Assembly: GCF_024323335.1 (NCBI RefSeq)
Contig: NC_066585.1
Location: 537,114,769 to 537,178,768 of the forward strand
Reading direction: 5' to 3'
DNA: 64,000 nt
Source of the DNA: Lathyrus oleraceus
Lineage: Eukaryota; Streptophyta; Magnoliopsida; Fabales; Fabaceae
Shown here: positions 21,657 to 33,440 of the stretch, in pieces
How positions within the stretch are numbered: position 1 is the first letter of the stretch
How the letters are laid out: each line of letters opens with the position of its first letter
Position numbers and translations under genes: made by a program
The notes under the pieces: generated by a model
Databases searched by the model: none
Seen by the model: only the letters and a program-made list of their open reading frames with translations
Told to the model about the DNA's origin: nothing

Positions 21657-24600
21657 ATGTATATCCTCAGAATGGGCGAATCACATAGAGGAACGGTTGC
21701 AAACATCGCAACATATGTAAGTTTTTTCTTTTGTTAACTTTTTATGTTTCATCTTCACCAATCCACTTTTATTTGAACATACCAAATTAGTCAAGTTTTT
21801 TGTTCTTTCTTTTATAGGATGTATCAAGGTTCCGAACTCGGGTCCACGAATATGTCCATATGGACCCGATGATTCAACCTTATGTTGAACTCGCCGGTTT
21901 TGGTCATATAAGCAAGATTTTTTCTTAGTCCATAGATAACAAATTCATTCTAGCTTTATGCGAAAGATGGAGACCAGAGACACACACATTTTGGTTCCCA
22001 ACCGGTGAATGTACCGTGACGTTAGAAGACGTCTACATGCTTTTGGGACTACCCATTGAAGGTAAGGCTGTTAATGGTAAAACCAACTATGCGAATTCAA
22101 TTTGCATGGATCTCTTGGAGACAGATTTGTTAGATGATAACGCGAGAGGTCAATGTATATTACTTTCACACCTTAAGTCGTACTATAATAGTTTATACTT
22201 AGATGAACATTCTACCAAAGATGCTCGAATAATAAAAACTAGGTGTTTCATTATGCTGTTAATTGACTCCTTTTTATTTCCCGAAGGTTGTGATTTTAGC
22301 ATGCATATTATGTATTTACCTTTACTTAGACATGTAGATAGAATAGGAAGTTATAGTTGGGGATCTGCTTGTCTAGCCTATCTCTATAGCTCCTTGTGCA
22401 AAAACTCACACAAAGACATATCTACATTTTCTGGATGTGCTGTTTTGCTACAAGCATGATGTTGGTCAAGACTACCGTCTCTAGCACCCGTCAATAACAA
22501 CCCTTTCACATTTCCGTATGCACAAAAGTAAGTTGTTTAAATTGCTATATCTTTACTTACTTCTTTAAAGATTATTACCTCTAACTAATATTTTTTGACT
22601 TTTTCGTGTAGATGGTTTGCACGTGGTATGAGTTACAACAGATGTCCAAGACACTGTATTACTCAGTATCGCAACCTGTTGGATCACCTTCGACCGACAA
22701 ACGTAAGGAAAATAACTTAATTATTTCGTTATATTTTGTTAACTTCTTCTACCTTGACTATAATTCAATCTTCTTTTACATTTCAGTTTATTTGGCGTCC
22801 ATACTGAAATTCTGGTGTAGTCAGAATTCAGATGTTCTACTCCAAGTCATGACATCTGATCCAACATTGTAACTAATACAGCAAGCCAGTTATTAACCCC
22901 TGTACTAATATGCACACGTTTACAGATGTCACGACCTCTCCTTCTATGTCACCCTAGAATGGAGGAACACCTGGTTTTGTGCAGTAGGGATCAGCCATAG
23001 TACTCACTTCTGTTGTTTTCCTACACTGTTATCAGCACGATGTCTCAATAGTGATTTGGACATCATCTGTTACATTGTTCCAGTTTGTTGGCCATGTACT
23101 TGTATTTCCTAAAATAAAGGTTGAACGCATTAATCTAATTTCCACTTCTTAGATTGCTAACAATTAGAATAATTGTTAGGTTAATTAATTTTAGGTTAGT
23201 AGTTGGTTTCCTGGATTTTAGCTCAGTTGTTGGATTACTAAAAGTTAGCCTGAGAAAAATACTGAAACAGAAAACTAATCATCCAGTACTTTAGCACATG
23301 CTGTTAGGAATGAATGTCCCAACATTCAGTTCGACATCCAGAACATATGCTGATTCTGTTATGTTCCTGAAAACGAACTGTACTAAATTTTCTGTACTGG
23401 GAAAAGACCAACCAGTCTCTACTTCAGTATCAGCCAACAAGAACAACTGTCAAGACATTCAGTTTGACAGTGTCACAGTGATCCTTTGGCCATGTCTGTT
23501 ATCCTCATGGAGACCAGACTTAAATCAATACTGAACTGAAATCAACCTGCCTATTATTCAGTATGTGCTGTCACTGATGAATGTCACAACATTCTGATTG
23601 ACATTCAAACAGAAGGCTATATACCAGGTCTGTTATCATCTTGATAAACAGACTGGAATACCAGCTGAGTTATGGCAGTAGGAAAAACGTATGCAGAAGG
23701 AAAACAAACACAGGAAATTGTTAACCCAGTTCAGTCCAACATGACCTACGTCTGGGGGCTACCAAGCCAGGAAGAAGATCCACTATCAGCAGTATTAATT
23801 CAGAGTTAAACTCCCCCGTTTACAACTCTTCACTTAATCCCTACCCAATGCAATCTATACCTAGGAACTCCTAGATAGAAACCTCCAGTTTCCATTCCTA
23901 TCACTACAAATACAATGTAATGTTAAACCAACTTGAACTTGCTTCACAGCTTCATTCAAGAACATAATCACTCTTGCCTACAGGCTTTGAGTTACAAAAA
24001 CTCTCAGCTTTAATCACTGAGAAACACATGGTAACCTTCCCACAGATTGGAAGGTTTACCTCACACACACCCCTAAAGTTTCATTCTAAGAGGCTTACAA
24101 AACACTAGGTTACAATAAGCTATTTATAACCTAATCACCCAACTGGATTTGGGCCTTCAGAAATCGCAGCAACTTGTTCTTTGCTGTTACAAATACAGCA
24201 GAAAAATTCTGCTACAAACAAGGTCTTCAATCCTAAAATCTCTCCATATATATCTCCTTATTTTGAGCCTATATATATTCTGATTGAGTCTTTAAGACCT
24301 CCACATGGGAGTTAGGATATTCACCAAATATCCTCACTAATCCCAGAATATATACTGAATTAATTAATTCAGTTTTCTACACATGTATGATGTCACAGGC
24401 ATGATGTCGTGACATCGTACATGACATGTTGGTCCAGATGTTGAACTTCTTCAACCCAACATATTAAAACAACAGAGATGATTACATTATTTGTTTTACA
24501 AAATTAATGCCAATCCTAAGGTATTAACACATACCTTAATTTGGATCATGACCATCAAGTAAACGCTGAAGACGCGGCCGTATGGATTGCATGCACGCCG

Positions 24601-25593
24601 ATAATACGATTCACAACTGTGGAGATGCACAACAGTGATCGTGTGAAGCTGCAGTTCTGTATGCTCCAAAATATCCCAGATCCCCCAGCTAGCCTAGGAG
24701 AATGGCATCTGCGCAAAGTTAACGACCAATAGAACTTCAATCCATGGCAAAGCTTCGCAAGATCGGAGTGTCGCAAATGGAAGCACCGTCATGACCATGT
24801 GTTAACTGACGCAGTCATGCCAACTGAAGAAAAACCAAGTCGTACTTATATGGCTTGGTACAGATCGGTTGGTTTTCAGTTCATCGTCGAGGATATGTAC
24901 GACCCACGCCAGATGACTTACACACCTGACACCTCAACATCAAACCCCCAACAACAGTGCCAGACCGGATACACACAACCCCCTGTGTGTCAAACGTTTC
25001 GTTCAACTCACACACAAACATAGAACCAAAACATTCCATACATCCAACCCTAATACCAAGAGCATACCCCATACCACCATCAACAAATTGACCATCAACC
25101 TGAGACTCAACATCGCTTCACACCCACCCCATCACCCTACCAAAGTCGCATAAGGCAGAACATCCAACGATCATTAAACACCAACCGCCCCTTCTCCTAC
25201 CGTATCCAAAAAGCCCAAACCTCACAAAACCAAAACATCCAACAACCCTATCTCTACCAAACACCCCAACAACCTTTCCTCGACGCATCGTTCACACCCA
25301 TGTCTTCCTTCAACCGTCCCGGTCGCCCATCAATGAGTCAACCACATCCCAACTTCTATGGCATGGGTCATGAGCTCAGCTACGGCGGTACACCATCGAT
25401 GCATACTGAAGACTATGTCGACTTGTTTGACTACCTCAACAGGCCTTCTCCTGTAGTTGGTAGTGACGCTCCTGACCCCTCAGATGCTCAAACACCGGTA
25501 CCGAATCATCAACGTGGGTTAGGGCCACGGGTTAGGGTAGCTAGAGGAGGTGGGACCGGAGGTCGGTTAGGTGATCCCGGTCATTACCATTAG
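21657..25593 (+). pseudogene. PMD (MAIN-like) gene, right-arm copy, broken and split by a solo LTR
   Basis: The exons match the left copy: 21657-21716 (MYILRMGESH...), 21818-22527, 22612-22702, then 22787-22804 continuing at 24535 to 25593. A 1725 bp LTR insertion splits the last exon just after the codons for W-R-P-Y. Breaks are the shared TAG at 21926-21928, TGA at 22457-22459 (Trp in the left arm), TAG near 24730 (Trp in the left arm), and another stop near 25022. The C-terminus still reads through to GGRLGDPGHYH. Most changes between the arms look like C-to-T or G-to-A, as expected of methylated repeats. Original function as for the left copy. The right copy cannot make the full protein. 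Confidence 0.85.
22805..24529 (-). mobile_element. Solo LTR, probably Ty1/copia (SIRE/Maximus-like)
   Basis: The element is 1725 bp with TG...CA ends. On the minus strand it starts TGTTAATACCTTAGG and ends CAGAATTTCA. It is flanked by the 5 bp duplication CATAC (22800-22804 and 24530-24534). The left arm keeps the empty site with a single GTATG at 19354-19358, which proves the insertion and its ends. No PBS, coding domain or second LTR lies inside. Assignment to copia rests on general resemblance to long legume SIRE-type LTRs and is tentative. Confidence 0.85.
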
Positions 25594-25694
25594 GTTTCTT
25601 TGTGTAAACGGCAACTTTTATTAATATCAATTGGTCCTATATCAAATTTATCTATCACGTATACCATTTACAAAAAAAAATAGCATTTTACACT

Positions 25695-25810
25695 GAGGCT
25701 TCAATTGAATTGGCGCCTCCTCTTAAGTCCTACACAAGGGCGCCAATCCAATTGGCGTCTCCATTCAATTTTTAAGAGGAGTCTCCAATTCAATTGGCGA
25801 CTCCTCCTAA
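25695..25810. repeat. GGCGCCAATT palindrome cluster, outer end of the right arm
   Basis: Mirror of 18040-18190, with ATTGAATTGGCGCCTCC, GGGCGCCAATCCAATTGGCG and CTCCAATTCAATTGGCGAC. It lies ~100 bp beyond the stop of the right PMD pseudogene. Confidence 0.75.
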
Positions 25811-25892
25811 AAGTAGGGTAGTTTGGGAATTTTTTTTAAACTGAGGGTATTTTGGGAATTTTCTTGAAAAAGTGGGTTATTTTCGTAAAAAA

Positions 25893-27720
25893 TTATAGTT
25901 TGTTGAGAAAATAAATCTAAAATAAGATTTTGTAGTGAAATTCTGAAAATCTATAATTTTTTATTCTGAAATTTTTATTTTTCCATTAATTTTTTTTCTG
26001 AAAAATTAAAATTAAAAAATATATATATTGTTAAAATTATTTTTGCTAGAAATTTCAAAATAAATTATTCTGATTTTTTTCGGAAAAATTATTTTTTTTT
26101 CTATAAATAAAATATTTCTAAAAAAAAAATATTTTCAAATATTATAAAAAAAGATTTTTAAATTAGTTTTTTTTATAAAATTAAAAAAATTGGTTTTAAA
26201 AGAATTCAAATTATAAAATTGGTTTATAATTGCAAACTGATTATAAACTAATTTATAAATTAAATTAATTATAAACTAGTTTTAAATTGAATTGAAACTA
26301 TTTTAACAATTAACTGTATTTTTATTAAAATGGTTATTATAACCTGAACTATTGATTTAGTGCAGTTCCCTAATCTCAATGAATGTATATATAGGGAGAT
26401 TTGTGGGATGAGAAAACATTTGGCTGAGATTTGGATGGGAAGAAACCTGTTGGAATACTTGCTGATTTTGTGGGATCATGTGACTTCTTCTCTTTTTCAT
26501 TTTTGTGGTCCCCAAACCTGTTATATATGATGATATGATGGGCATATGATATGTTATTTCTGACCTTTGTTGAGTGGATAATATGATGGTACCAAATCTG
26601 AATTTTATTTGATTTTTCTTATTTGGAGCATATGTTGTATGTGGATGGTAGTATTTTGCTCACATTTTATTTCCTGTATAAATGCTTCAGTTTGATTTTT
26701 TTGTGATGCTTTGTTACTATGATTTAATTTGCAGGATAGTGACAACCATGAGGACATGAGCGTGACAATGGATCATGAGAAGGGGAAACTAAAGAGCATG
26801 TGAAGACATAATTTATTGCAAAAGACTTTTCTTTGTATCATTGCATATGATTATTTTAAATAAAATATGGACAAAACTTTGCTATGTATTTTCAGTTACC
26901 TTTGCAAAATGTACATAAGCCAACCTGTAATCCTTTTTGTAATAGACTATATCTTTCTACTTTGATCAAAACAATGCAAATGCTAAACTCTTAATAAAAT
27001 GTTTCATCTTATCTTGAAATTGATCTTTCCTTAATATTGATCAAACTAAAGCAATTGACTAATACTAAACCGAGATAGAAGTCAAATTAGAATGAACTCA
27101 AAACTAAAGCAATTGACTAATACTAAACCGAGATAGAAGTCAAATTAGAATGAACTCACAACATAAAGAGCAAAACAATGAGATACAATAGATCAACCCT
27201 CTTGACTTTTACCTTTAAGCCCAAGCTAATGAATGTTTCTCTTTAAGAAAACCAATGAGGAATCGATGTCAATGAAAGGATAATGTCAAAATGACCCAAA
27301 TAAATATTAACCTTGGACTTCCCTAACACACACTGATGGATTATTATGAGAGTTCCTGACCAAATGAAATGGTCAGGATGTTACGATGCATGTAATATTT
27401 TGCAGACAACAAAAAATGCTTGCATTGATCAAGACCACGTGATTAAACCAACGACTGACTGAAATGCTTAATTGAACGCAGACGAATATGATACAATCCA
27501 GGTAGGATAAAATTAGGATACGATAGTTACCCATATTTAATTGTCTTAAATCTGGTAAGATGAAGTGTCACAGTGTTCATACTTTCAAGGTAAAAATCAA
27601 TTAGATATAAAAAGACCCCAAAATTTTGTCCTCTGAAATATAGAGATGCAATGCAAGGGTGAGATATGATGAGATAGACATAAGAATAAATGAACTAAAC
27701 ACCCTGAGAATCGTCAGAAC
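25893..27720. other. AT-rich then repeat-like region, no gene recognised
   Basis: 25900-26330 is nearly pure A/T-rich sequence. At 26740 TTTGCAG is followed by a short open stretch to TGA at 26801 and then AATAAAATATGG near 26860, which looks like the last exon and 3' end of an unknown transcript or an LTR. A direct repeat of ~55 bp containing ACTAATACTAAACCGAGATA lies at about 27045-27100 and 27103-27158. I cannot name a gene here. Confidence 0.4.
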
Positions 27721-28470
27721 AATATTTGTTATGATATAATCGATACCTTCCAAGGATGGAATGAAATCCCGATCGTATCTGAGATCTTCTGAAAATTAGT
27801 AGAGTGATGTTTTGAATAGAACACATGCGATTCCCTAAGAATCAATGGAGCAGTATCTTATGTGATACAATCGAGATATTTCAATAATGGAAAGATACAT
27901 CAATCGTATCTTAAGATTCTCTTAGGATACTAGAACAATATCTCAATTCAAGCTTATGAGATTCCTTGAGGATCAACAAAGTAGTATCTTATATGATATA
28001 ATCGAGATATTCCAACAATGGAATGATACCTCAATCGCATCTTAAGATTCTCCGAGGATACTAGAGCAGTATCTTAAACTAAACTTATGAGACTCCATAA
28101 GGATCGACAAAGAAGTATCTTATATGATATAATCGAGATATTCCAATAATGAAATGATACCTCAATCTCATCTTAAGATTCTCCGAGGATACTAGAGCAG
28201 TATCTCAAACCAAGAGCCAATGAGATTCTCCGAATCAACAAAGCAGTATCTTATATGATATAATCGAAATATTTCGACAATGGAATGATACCTCCATCGT
28301 ATCTTAAGATTCTCCAAGGATACTAGAGAAATATCTTAAACCAAACTTATGAGACTCCCCGAGGATCAACGAAGCAGTATCTTATATGATATAATCGAGA
28401 TATTCCAGCAATAGAATGATACATCAACCACATCTTAAGATTTTTTTAGGATACTAGAGAAGTATCTCAA
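27720..28470. repeat. Tandem repeat, ~125-135 bp period, about six copies
   Basis: Each unit contains ATGATATAATCGAGATATTCC, GATACCTCAATCGCATCTTAAG, ATTCTCCGAGGATACTAGA and AGTATCTTAAAC, or variants. Copies start near 27733, 27853, 27980, 28106, 28238 and 28373. The central units are most alike. Such tandem arrays are common in long LTRs and 3' regions of Tat/Ogre elements. Membership of the neighbouring minus-strand Ogre is possible but unproven. Confidence 0.75.
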
Positions 28471-29530
28471 ATGTTTATCTGTTGGGGGAAATAGTTTAGA
28501 AGAGTACTCCTTTTGAAGGAGGTTTGCTGTAAGAACTCTGCATGGGAAAAACTCATAGGAGACTTTTTAGGATAACCTCTGCTTGGGGAGGGAGTAACAA
28601 TAGAAAAACACTGAGGAATATCATTATCAATCATAAAGTTGAAGAATGACTTGCTGGGAAAAAAATCCATGAGCTCACCCGTGAGTAATAACTCTTTTTT
28701 AGAGAAACACGACTGACTTTGAAAGAGGATTGACCAGGATACTTATGATTGACCCTGGATCCTGAAATATGCTATGTTTGATTTTTGTATGTCGTTCCAC
28801 TTTGGGTGGGAGTGTCATGCATGAAATGATGCACGAAGATGCATGTGGGATGTAACTGCTGGGGATATTTAGATGTTCCTTTAGGAATGCAAATGATTTT
28901 TTTTTATGAAGCTCCTGATTTGAGCGGGGAATGTTATGCATAAGTATGTTGATGATTGATATGTTTGTGTTTGATGACATTCTTGTTTTGGCATGAATGC
29001 TATGCATGCATGTGGTGCATGGAAACTCTTGTTTTTTTTATGAAATTTCCACTTTCGATGGGAAAGCCATGCATGTAGTGTATGCTATGCGCATGAGAAT
29101 ACATATGGAGGATTTGATATATTTGAAATTGATCTCCATTTTTGAAAATGAGAGTTTTCTGGGTACCAATTTTATTTGGATTTGAGTTTGTGGTAGTTGC
29201 CAATTAGATTGGGTTTTTAGATAGTGAGAGGATTTAACTTCTCAACACTCGATACTTTGGCAACGCGACACTAAATAGTATATCATGAATGCCCCTGTTT
29301 ACTCCACTGGAGATTTTTTGTTGTTAGGCTGCATACAAGAAAATTCCTGAGGGAATTGTGCTTTTTTATGATAAAATAACCATGGTGGTTTGCAAATGAT
29401 CTGATGTCTTTATGCGACGAGGGCATCATTGGAGACTATTGATCTCCCTTTCGACATTTCAAGAATAAAAAATGATTTTAATGTTCTTTTCAAATGTTTT
29501 TGTGTTATTGACAAAAGTTTTAATGCAATG
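28471..29530. other. LTR-like repeat region, no gene recognised
   Basis: Short recurring phrases such as GAAGCTCCTGATTTGAGCGGGGAATG, TCCACTTTCGATGGGAAAGCC and TCCACTTTGGGTGGGAGTG spaced ~110-140 bp apart suggest a decayed tandem array. No frame shows a recognisable domain. Confidence 0.4.
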
Positions 29531-30115
29531 TTTATAAAAAAATAGTGACGTTTTGCAAACAAGCAGATAAAGTAAAAACAATTGGGCATAATTTTGATGA
29601 GAAATTTCTCTTTTCATTGATTTGACCCGTAAATGGGTAAGTGTACATGAAAATGTAATTCCTTAATGAGGTAATTATTGTGCAAGAAAGAAAATACAAT
29701 GGCAGCGAAAATTGAGTTTCCATTTGAGTTTTAATACTGCTATAATCTTTATGTCTCTGAAGGTCTGAGCACCTTGCTTTTGAGGAAGACAGCTGGATTG
29801 ATTCTTCTCTTCTGGAGCTTTCCATGGATAGAACGAATTCATGGATTGTAGTCTTTGCCTTGGAATTAATCGCTAACTTTTGCCTAGATCGCACTTTTAG
29901 GTTTTTAATCCACCAAGATACCCTTTTTTTGCATGAGCCATCCTTTCGGGTTTTCAACTCAGCGGGTCAATTTTTTATTTGTATCCCTAATTTTTTCTTG
30001 GACCGCCCTTTCGGATTTTCAGTCCACTAGGATAGCCATTTTTGTCTAAATCATTTTTTCAAGTTTTCGAGTTAGGGACTTTTTTGTATCCCACTTTTTT
30101 TTAGGCAAAGTACTT
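29530..30115 (-). mobile_element. 3' untranslated region of a decayed Tat/Ogre element
   Basis: On the minus strand, downstream of the integrase remnant, a short phrase is repeated: AAACCCGAAAGG or a variant, then GATGGCT, GCGATCT or GCGGTCC, then (A)GGCAAAAA or CAAGAAAAAATTAGGG. I count at least four copies over 29880-30110. Post-pol repeats of this kind are typical of Tat-lineage elements. The frame at 29532-29957 is not conserved coding sequence. Confidence 0.5.
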
Positions 30116-31500
30116 TTTTTTACTGCATCAACATTTGTAGGGAGTGGCAACTCGTCACCATCAATTGTCGCAAGGATTAGAGCGCCTCCGGAAAAGGCTA
30201 TAACCACCAGGAATGGACCTTTGTAATTTGGTGTCCACTTTCCCCTAGAATCTTTGTGAATCAGTATGATCTTCTTCAGTACTAGGTTGCCTTCTTGGAA
30301 TATTCGAGGATGGACCTTCTTATCGAATGCTTTCTTAAGACGCCTCTAATAGAGTTGACCATGACACAATGCTGTCAAGCGCTTCTCGTCAATAAGGTTG
30401 AGCTCATCAAACCTTACTTGGACCCGTTCTGCCTCGTCTAACTTAGCCTTCATTAAGACTCTCATCGAGGGGATTTCAACTTCTATGTGAAGGAATAAGG
30501 GGTTTCCCTTGTTGAAGTATGTACTGATGTATGATAGCCATGCAGCGTAAAAGGTAGCATTTCGTGTCAATCCTTATATGTGATCACCATTTTTTGAATG
30601 ATCTTTTTGATGTTTTTGTTTGCTGCTTCAACAACGTCGTTCATCTTGGGCCAGTATGGTGATGAGTTGTGGTGTTCGATTTTGAAGTTAGTACACAACT
30701 CATTCATAGTCTTGTTGTTGAGGTTGAACCCATTATTAATGATAATTTTATTGGGAACACCGTATCGGCATATAATGTTGTTCTTCAAGAAACACGCAAC
30801 CACTTGCTTGGTGACATAAGCGTAAGATGCAACTTCGACCCATTAGGTAAAGTAATTTATGGCAACCAGTATAAATCGATATCCATTTGAAGCTTTGGGT
30901 TCAATCATCCCAATCATGTCAATTCCCCACTTAGAGAACGACCATGATGATGTTATGACATTCAGAGGAGTAGGTTCTACATATACATTATCGGCATATA
31001 TCTGACACTTGTAGCATGTCCTAGCATAATGATAACAGTCAGCTTCCATTGTTATCCAGTAGTAGTCCGCCCGCGGGATTTTCTTTGCCATGACATGTTC
31101 ACTTGCATGGGTGCCAAAGGATCCTTCATGTATCTCCTTCATGAGTTGGTCTGCTTCGTGTCTATCCACGCATCTGAGCAAGATCATGTCATAATTCCGC
31201 TTGTATAACACATCCCCATTCAGGAAGAACTTTGACGCTAACCTCCGTAGAGTTCTTTTGTCAAGGCTGGAAGCATCTACCGAATATTCTGGTTCTCAAG
31301 ATAGCGTTTGATATCATAGAACTAGAGTTTGTCATCCGATTCTCCTATTGTTGTCAAACAATGAACAAGTTCATCAAAACGTCTGATAGTTAAGCCATAT
31401 CAATTTGTACATGGATGCTAGAGTTGCCAAAGCATCTACCATTGGATTCTCCTCTCGAGAAACATAGGAGAAAGTGATTTTATCAAACTTTAGGAGCAAC
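30116..31500 (-). pseudogene. Decayed Tat/Ogre pol: RNase H end and integrase
   Basis: Reading the minus strand, the end of an RNase H domain (V-S-R-E-E-N-P-M-V-D-A-L-A-T-L-A near 31400-31470) is followed by an integrase in pieces. At 30843-31211 an H-H-C-C finger is present (H-E-A-D, C-Y-K-C-Q-I-Y) with the W-G-I-D-M-I-G block carrying the first catalytic Asp. At 30567-30803 comes the core continuation with G-V-P-N-K-I-I-I-N-N-G, in which the second catalytic Asp has become Asn. At 30120-30570 is the C-terminal domain with K-V-R-P-R-I-F-Q-E-G and G-K-W-T-P-N-Y-K-G-P. Frameshifts and stops break it, and it is cut off at ~31500. Integrase order and the C-terminal motif point to the Tat/Ogre lineage. 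Confidence 0.8.
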
Positions 31501-32116
31501 TTCAACAAATAATTAAAAAGAAAAAACAAATGACATCATATAAAATGTTCTCTCGTTGAAATTTCTTAGAATTAAAAATATTTATCTATAATTCCACCCT
31601 TGTGTAAATTACTACGAATGGTATTTTCTATTTATGCTAAGTCTAAAATTGAACCCTTAGTATTGAGAGATTTAAATAATTCACACGACATTATGAGTTT
31701 AGATTTCAATCTTATCATTTTATTATTTGCAAAGAAACAAAACCGGCTCCTTTAAATATACAGAAAAAGTTCAACAAATTAAATATTAGTCAAATGTTTC
31801 AATTTTTTATTATGCTAAAATTGAAGTCCTGGTGTTAAGATTTTTTAATAATTCGTATGAGATAATGAGTCTGAATTTCAATCTTATCATTGTATTATTA
31901 TGCACAAAATCTAAAAAAAAAATTATATTTAATCAAGCCGGATCCAAACCTAGTTGCTAAAATAACATATAAAATAAATCATTTCCACAAATATATAATA
32001 GTCAAATTTTCAAGTCACTTGCAAAGACCAAACTTCTTTGAAAAATGGAATATAAACTAATATATTTTTCATTACTTCTGCAATTAACTACATCATGTGT
32101 TAGTTCAAGGTTGCAT

Positions 32117-32127
32117 TGTTCTATATA
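32117..32127 (+). promoter_or_regulatory. TATA box of dirigent gene 1
   Basis: TTCTATATAATTG lies ~105 bp before the ATG at 32226 and is identical at 41583-41595 before paralogue 2. It excludes the in-frame ATG at 32097, which lies upstream of it. Confidence 0.65.
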
Positions 32128-32225
32128 ATTGTTTACAAAATGTGTACTCATCACACTTGCTCATTTACATCTTAAGTTTTCCTAACTTCACCTTACTCAT
32201 AAACTTTCTCTTCACTATTTTCACT

Positions 32226-32807
32226 ATGGGTGCTTTCCAAAATTTCTTCTTCTGCCTCCTTATCATCTCTTGCTACATCCATACAATCACTAGCGAACAA
32301 GAAGAGACCGGTTTTGTGAGTTCATTAAACCCTAAGTTGTTTAAAAAGAAAGAAATATTTAGTCACTTTAGATTCTACTGGCAAGACATCGTTGGAGGAA
32401 ACAACGCTACGTCTATTCCAATTATTCCACCTCTCCCCAACTTCAACAACTCATTTAGTGCTTTTGGTTTAGTGAGAATAATTGACAACGCTTTAACGTT
32501 AGGACCAAATTTGAGCTCGAAGTTGTTAGGTAGAGCACAAGGGTTTTATGCAGCTACCTCACAAACCGAGCTCGATTTTCTTATGGTTATGAACTTTGCG
32601 TTGTTTGAAGGAAAATATAACGGGAGCGTCATCTCTATCTTAGGAAGGAATATTGCGAATAGTAAGGTAAGAGAATTGTCTGTGATTGGAGGGAGCGGTG
32701 TTTTTCGATTTGTTAAGGGATATGCTGAAGCTAACACAATCTCTTTTGATCCAATAAAAGGAAATACAGTTGTTGAATACAATGTCTTTGTTTCTCATCA
32801 GTATTGA
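32226..32807 (+). CDS. Dirigent protein 1
   Basis: This is an intronless gene of 193 residues, the usual length for dirigents (~180-195). Dirigents are secreted eight-stranded barrels that steer coupling of monolignol radicals into lignans or act in related phenolic (for example pterocarpan) chemistry, mostly in the apoplast. Visible are a signal peptide at about 1-22 (MGAFQNFFFCLLIISCYI...), F-Y-W-Q-D-I at 50-55, F-G-L-V-R-I-I-D-N at 80-88, G-R-A-Q-G-F-Y at 102-108, F-E-G-K-Y-N-G-S at 127-134, I-L-G-R-N at 138-142, V-I-G-G-S-G-V-F-R-F at 153-162 and V-V-E-Y-N-V-F-V at 182-189. Potential N-glycosylation sites are N-A-T near 60, N-N-S near 75 and N-G-S at 132. ATG 32226 is chosen because it opens the signal peptide and follows the TATA box. 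The substrate cannot be told from sequence. Confidence 0.93.
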   Translation: MGAFQNFFFCLLIISCYIHTITSEQEETGFVSSLNPKLFKKKEIFSHFRFYWQDIVGGNNATSIPIIPPLPNFNNSFSAFGLVRIIDNALTLGPNLSSKLLGRAQGFYAATSQTELDFLMVMNFALFEGKYNGSVISILGRNIANSKVRELSVIGGSGVFRFVKGYAEANTISFDPIKGNTVVEYNVFVSHQY

Positions 32808-33440
32808 TGTTTTTTGTTTTGTTGTTAATAACTAGTGATGATGTTCATCTTTGCATGTTTTTCATATGAGGATTGATGTCGTGATATGTTTTCTGTTTGT
32901 TGGTGTGTAATTGTGATCAATATCATGATTCGAATAATAAAACTTTATATTATTGAAATTTTGTATACTTTAAAACTAATTTTTGTCACCAGAATTCAAA
33001 GCTTTTATCTATTATTGTGTATGAATTTTTAGTAATTACTATTATTTGTCTAGATAAAAAGTTGATAATTTCCACACTTTAGTTTTGACAAAGAAAGTAA
33101 GAATGCTTGTTTCAATAAAATTCAAAGACTAAGAGATTCATTGTTAATATTAATAATATAATTTCTTTGCCACATGCATTACTTATATCATATCTTATAT
33201 TTGCTATATAGTGAGATGTCATTAAACATATCTGCATAAATATTTTTTAGTTTAAATGAATTTTTAGTTTCATTGTTTTGAATAAGGGGAAAGAGATAAC
33301 TCAAATGATTTGAAACAGTTAGTTTAAATGAATTTTTGGTTTCATGGTTTTGAATAAAGTTAAGTTTTAGTTTCCGATATTTTTAAAACCGAGTTTAATG
33401 TCTTCTATAATGTTTGGAATAGTTAAGTTGAAAATTTTAA

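Larger units (their letters stand above)
17960..25892. repeat. Large inverted repeat carrying two divergent PMD pseudogenes
   Basis: The left arm (about 17960-20992) is the reverse complement of the right arm (about 21180-25892), around a spacer of ~190 bp. The right arm is longer only because of a 1.73 kb insertion at 22805-24529. Without that insertion both arms are ~3.0 kb. Each carries the same PMD gene with the same exon borders and the same TATA region, with GGCGCCAATT-type motifs at both gene ends. The genes point outward from the centre. Outer limits lie in AT-rich DNA and are soft. Weak inverted similarity seems to continue to about 17.7 and 26.3 kb. Confidence 0.88.
31514..33440 (+). 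repeat. Duplicated dirigent block, copy 1
   Basis: This segment is colinear with about 41015-43080, from AACAAATGACATCATATAAA through upstream sequence, gene and 3' flank to about TAGTTTCATTxTTTTGAATA and beyond. Similarity covers ~700 bp of 5' flank, the whole gene and ~600 bp downstream. The copies are therefore a direct segmental duplication, not a retrocopy. Confidence 0.8.

Noticed and set aside
32097..32225. N-terminal extension of dirigent 1 (and 41593-41733 for dirigent 2)
   Set aside because: The upstream ATG lies at or before the TATA box, and the extension would bury the signal peptide.
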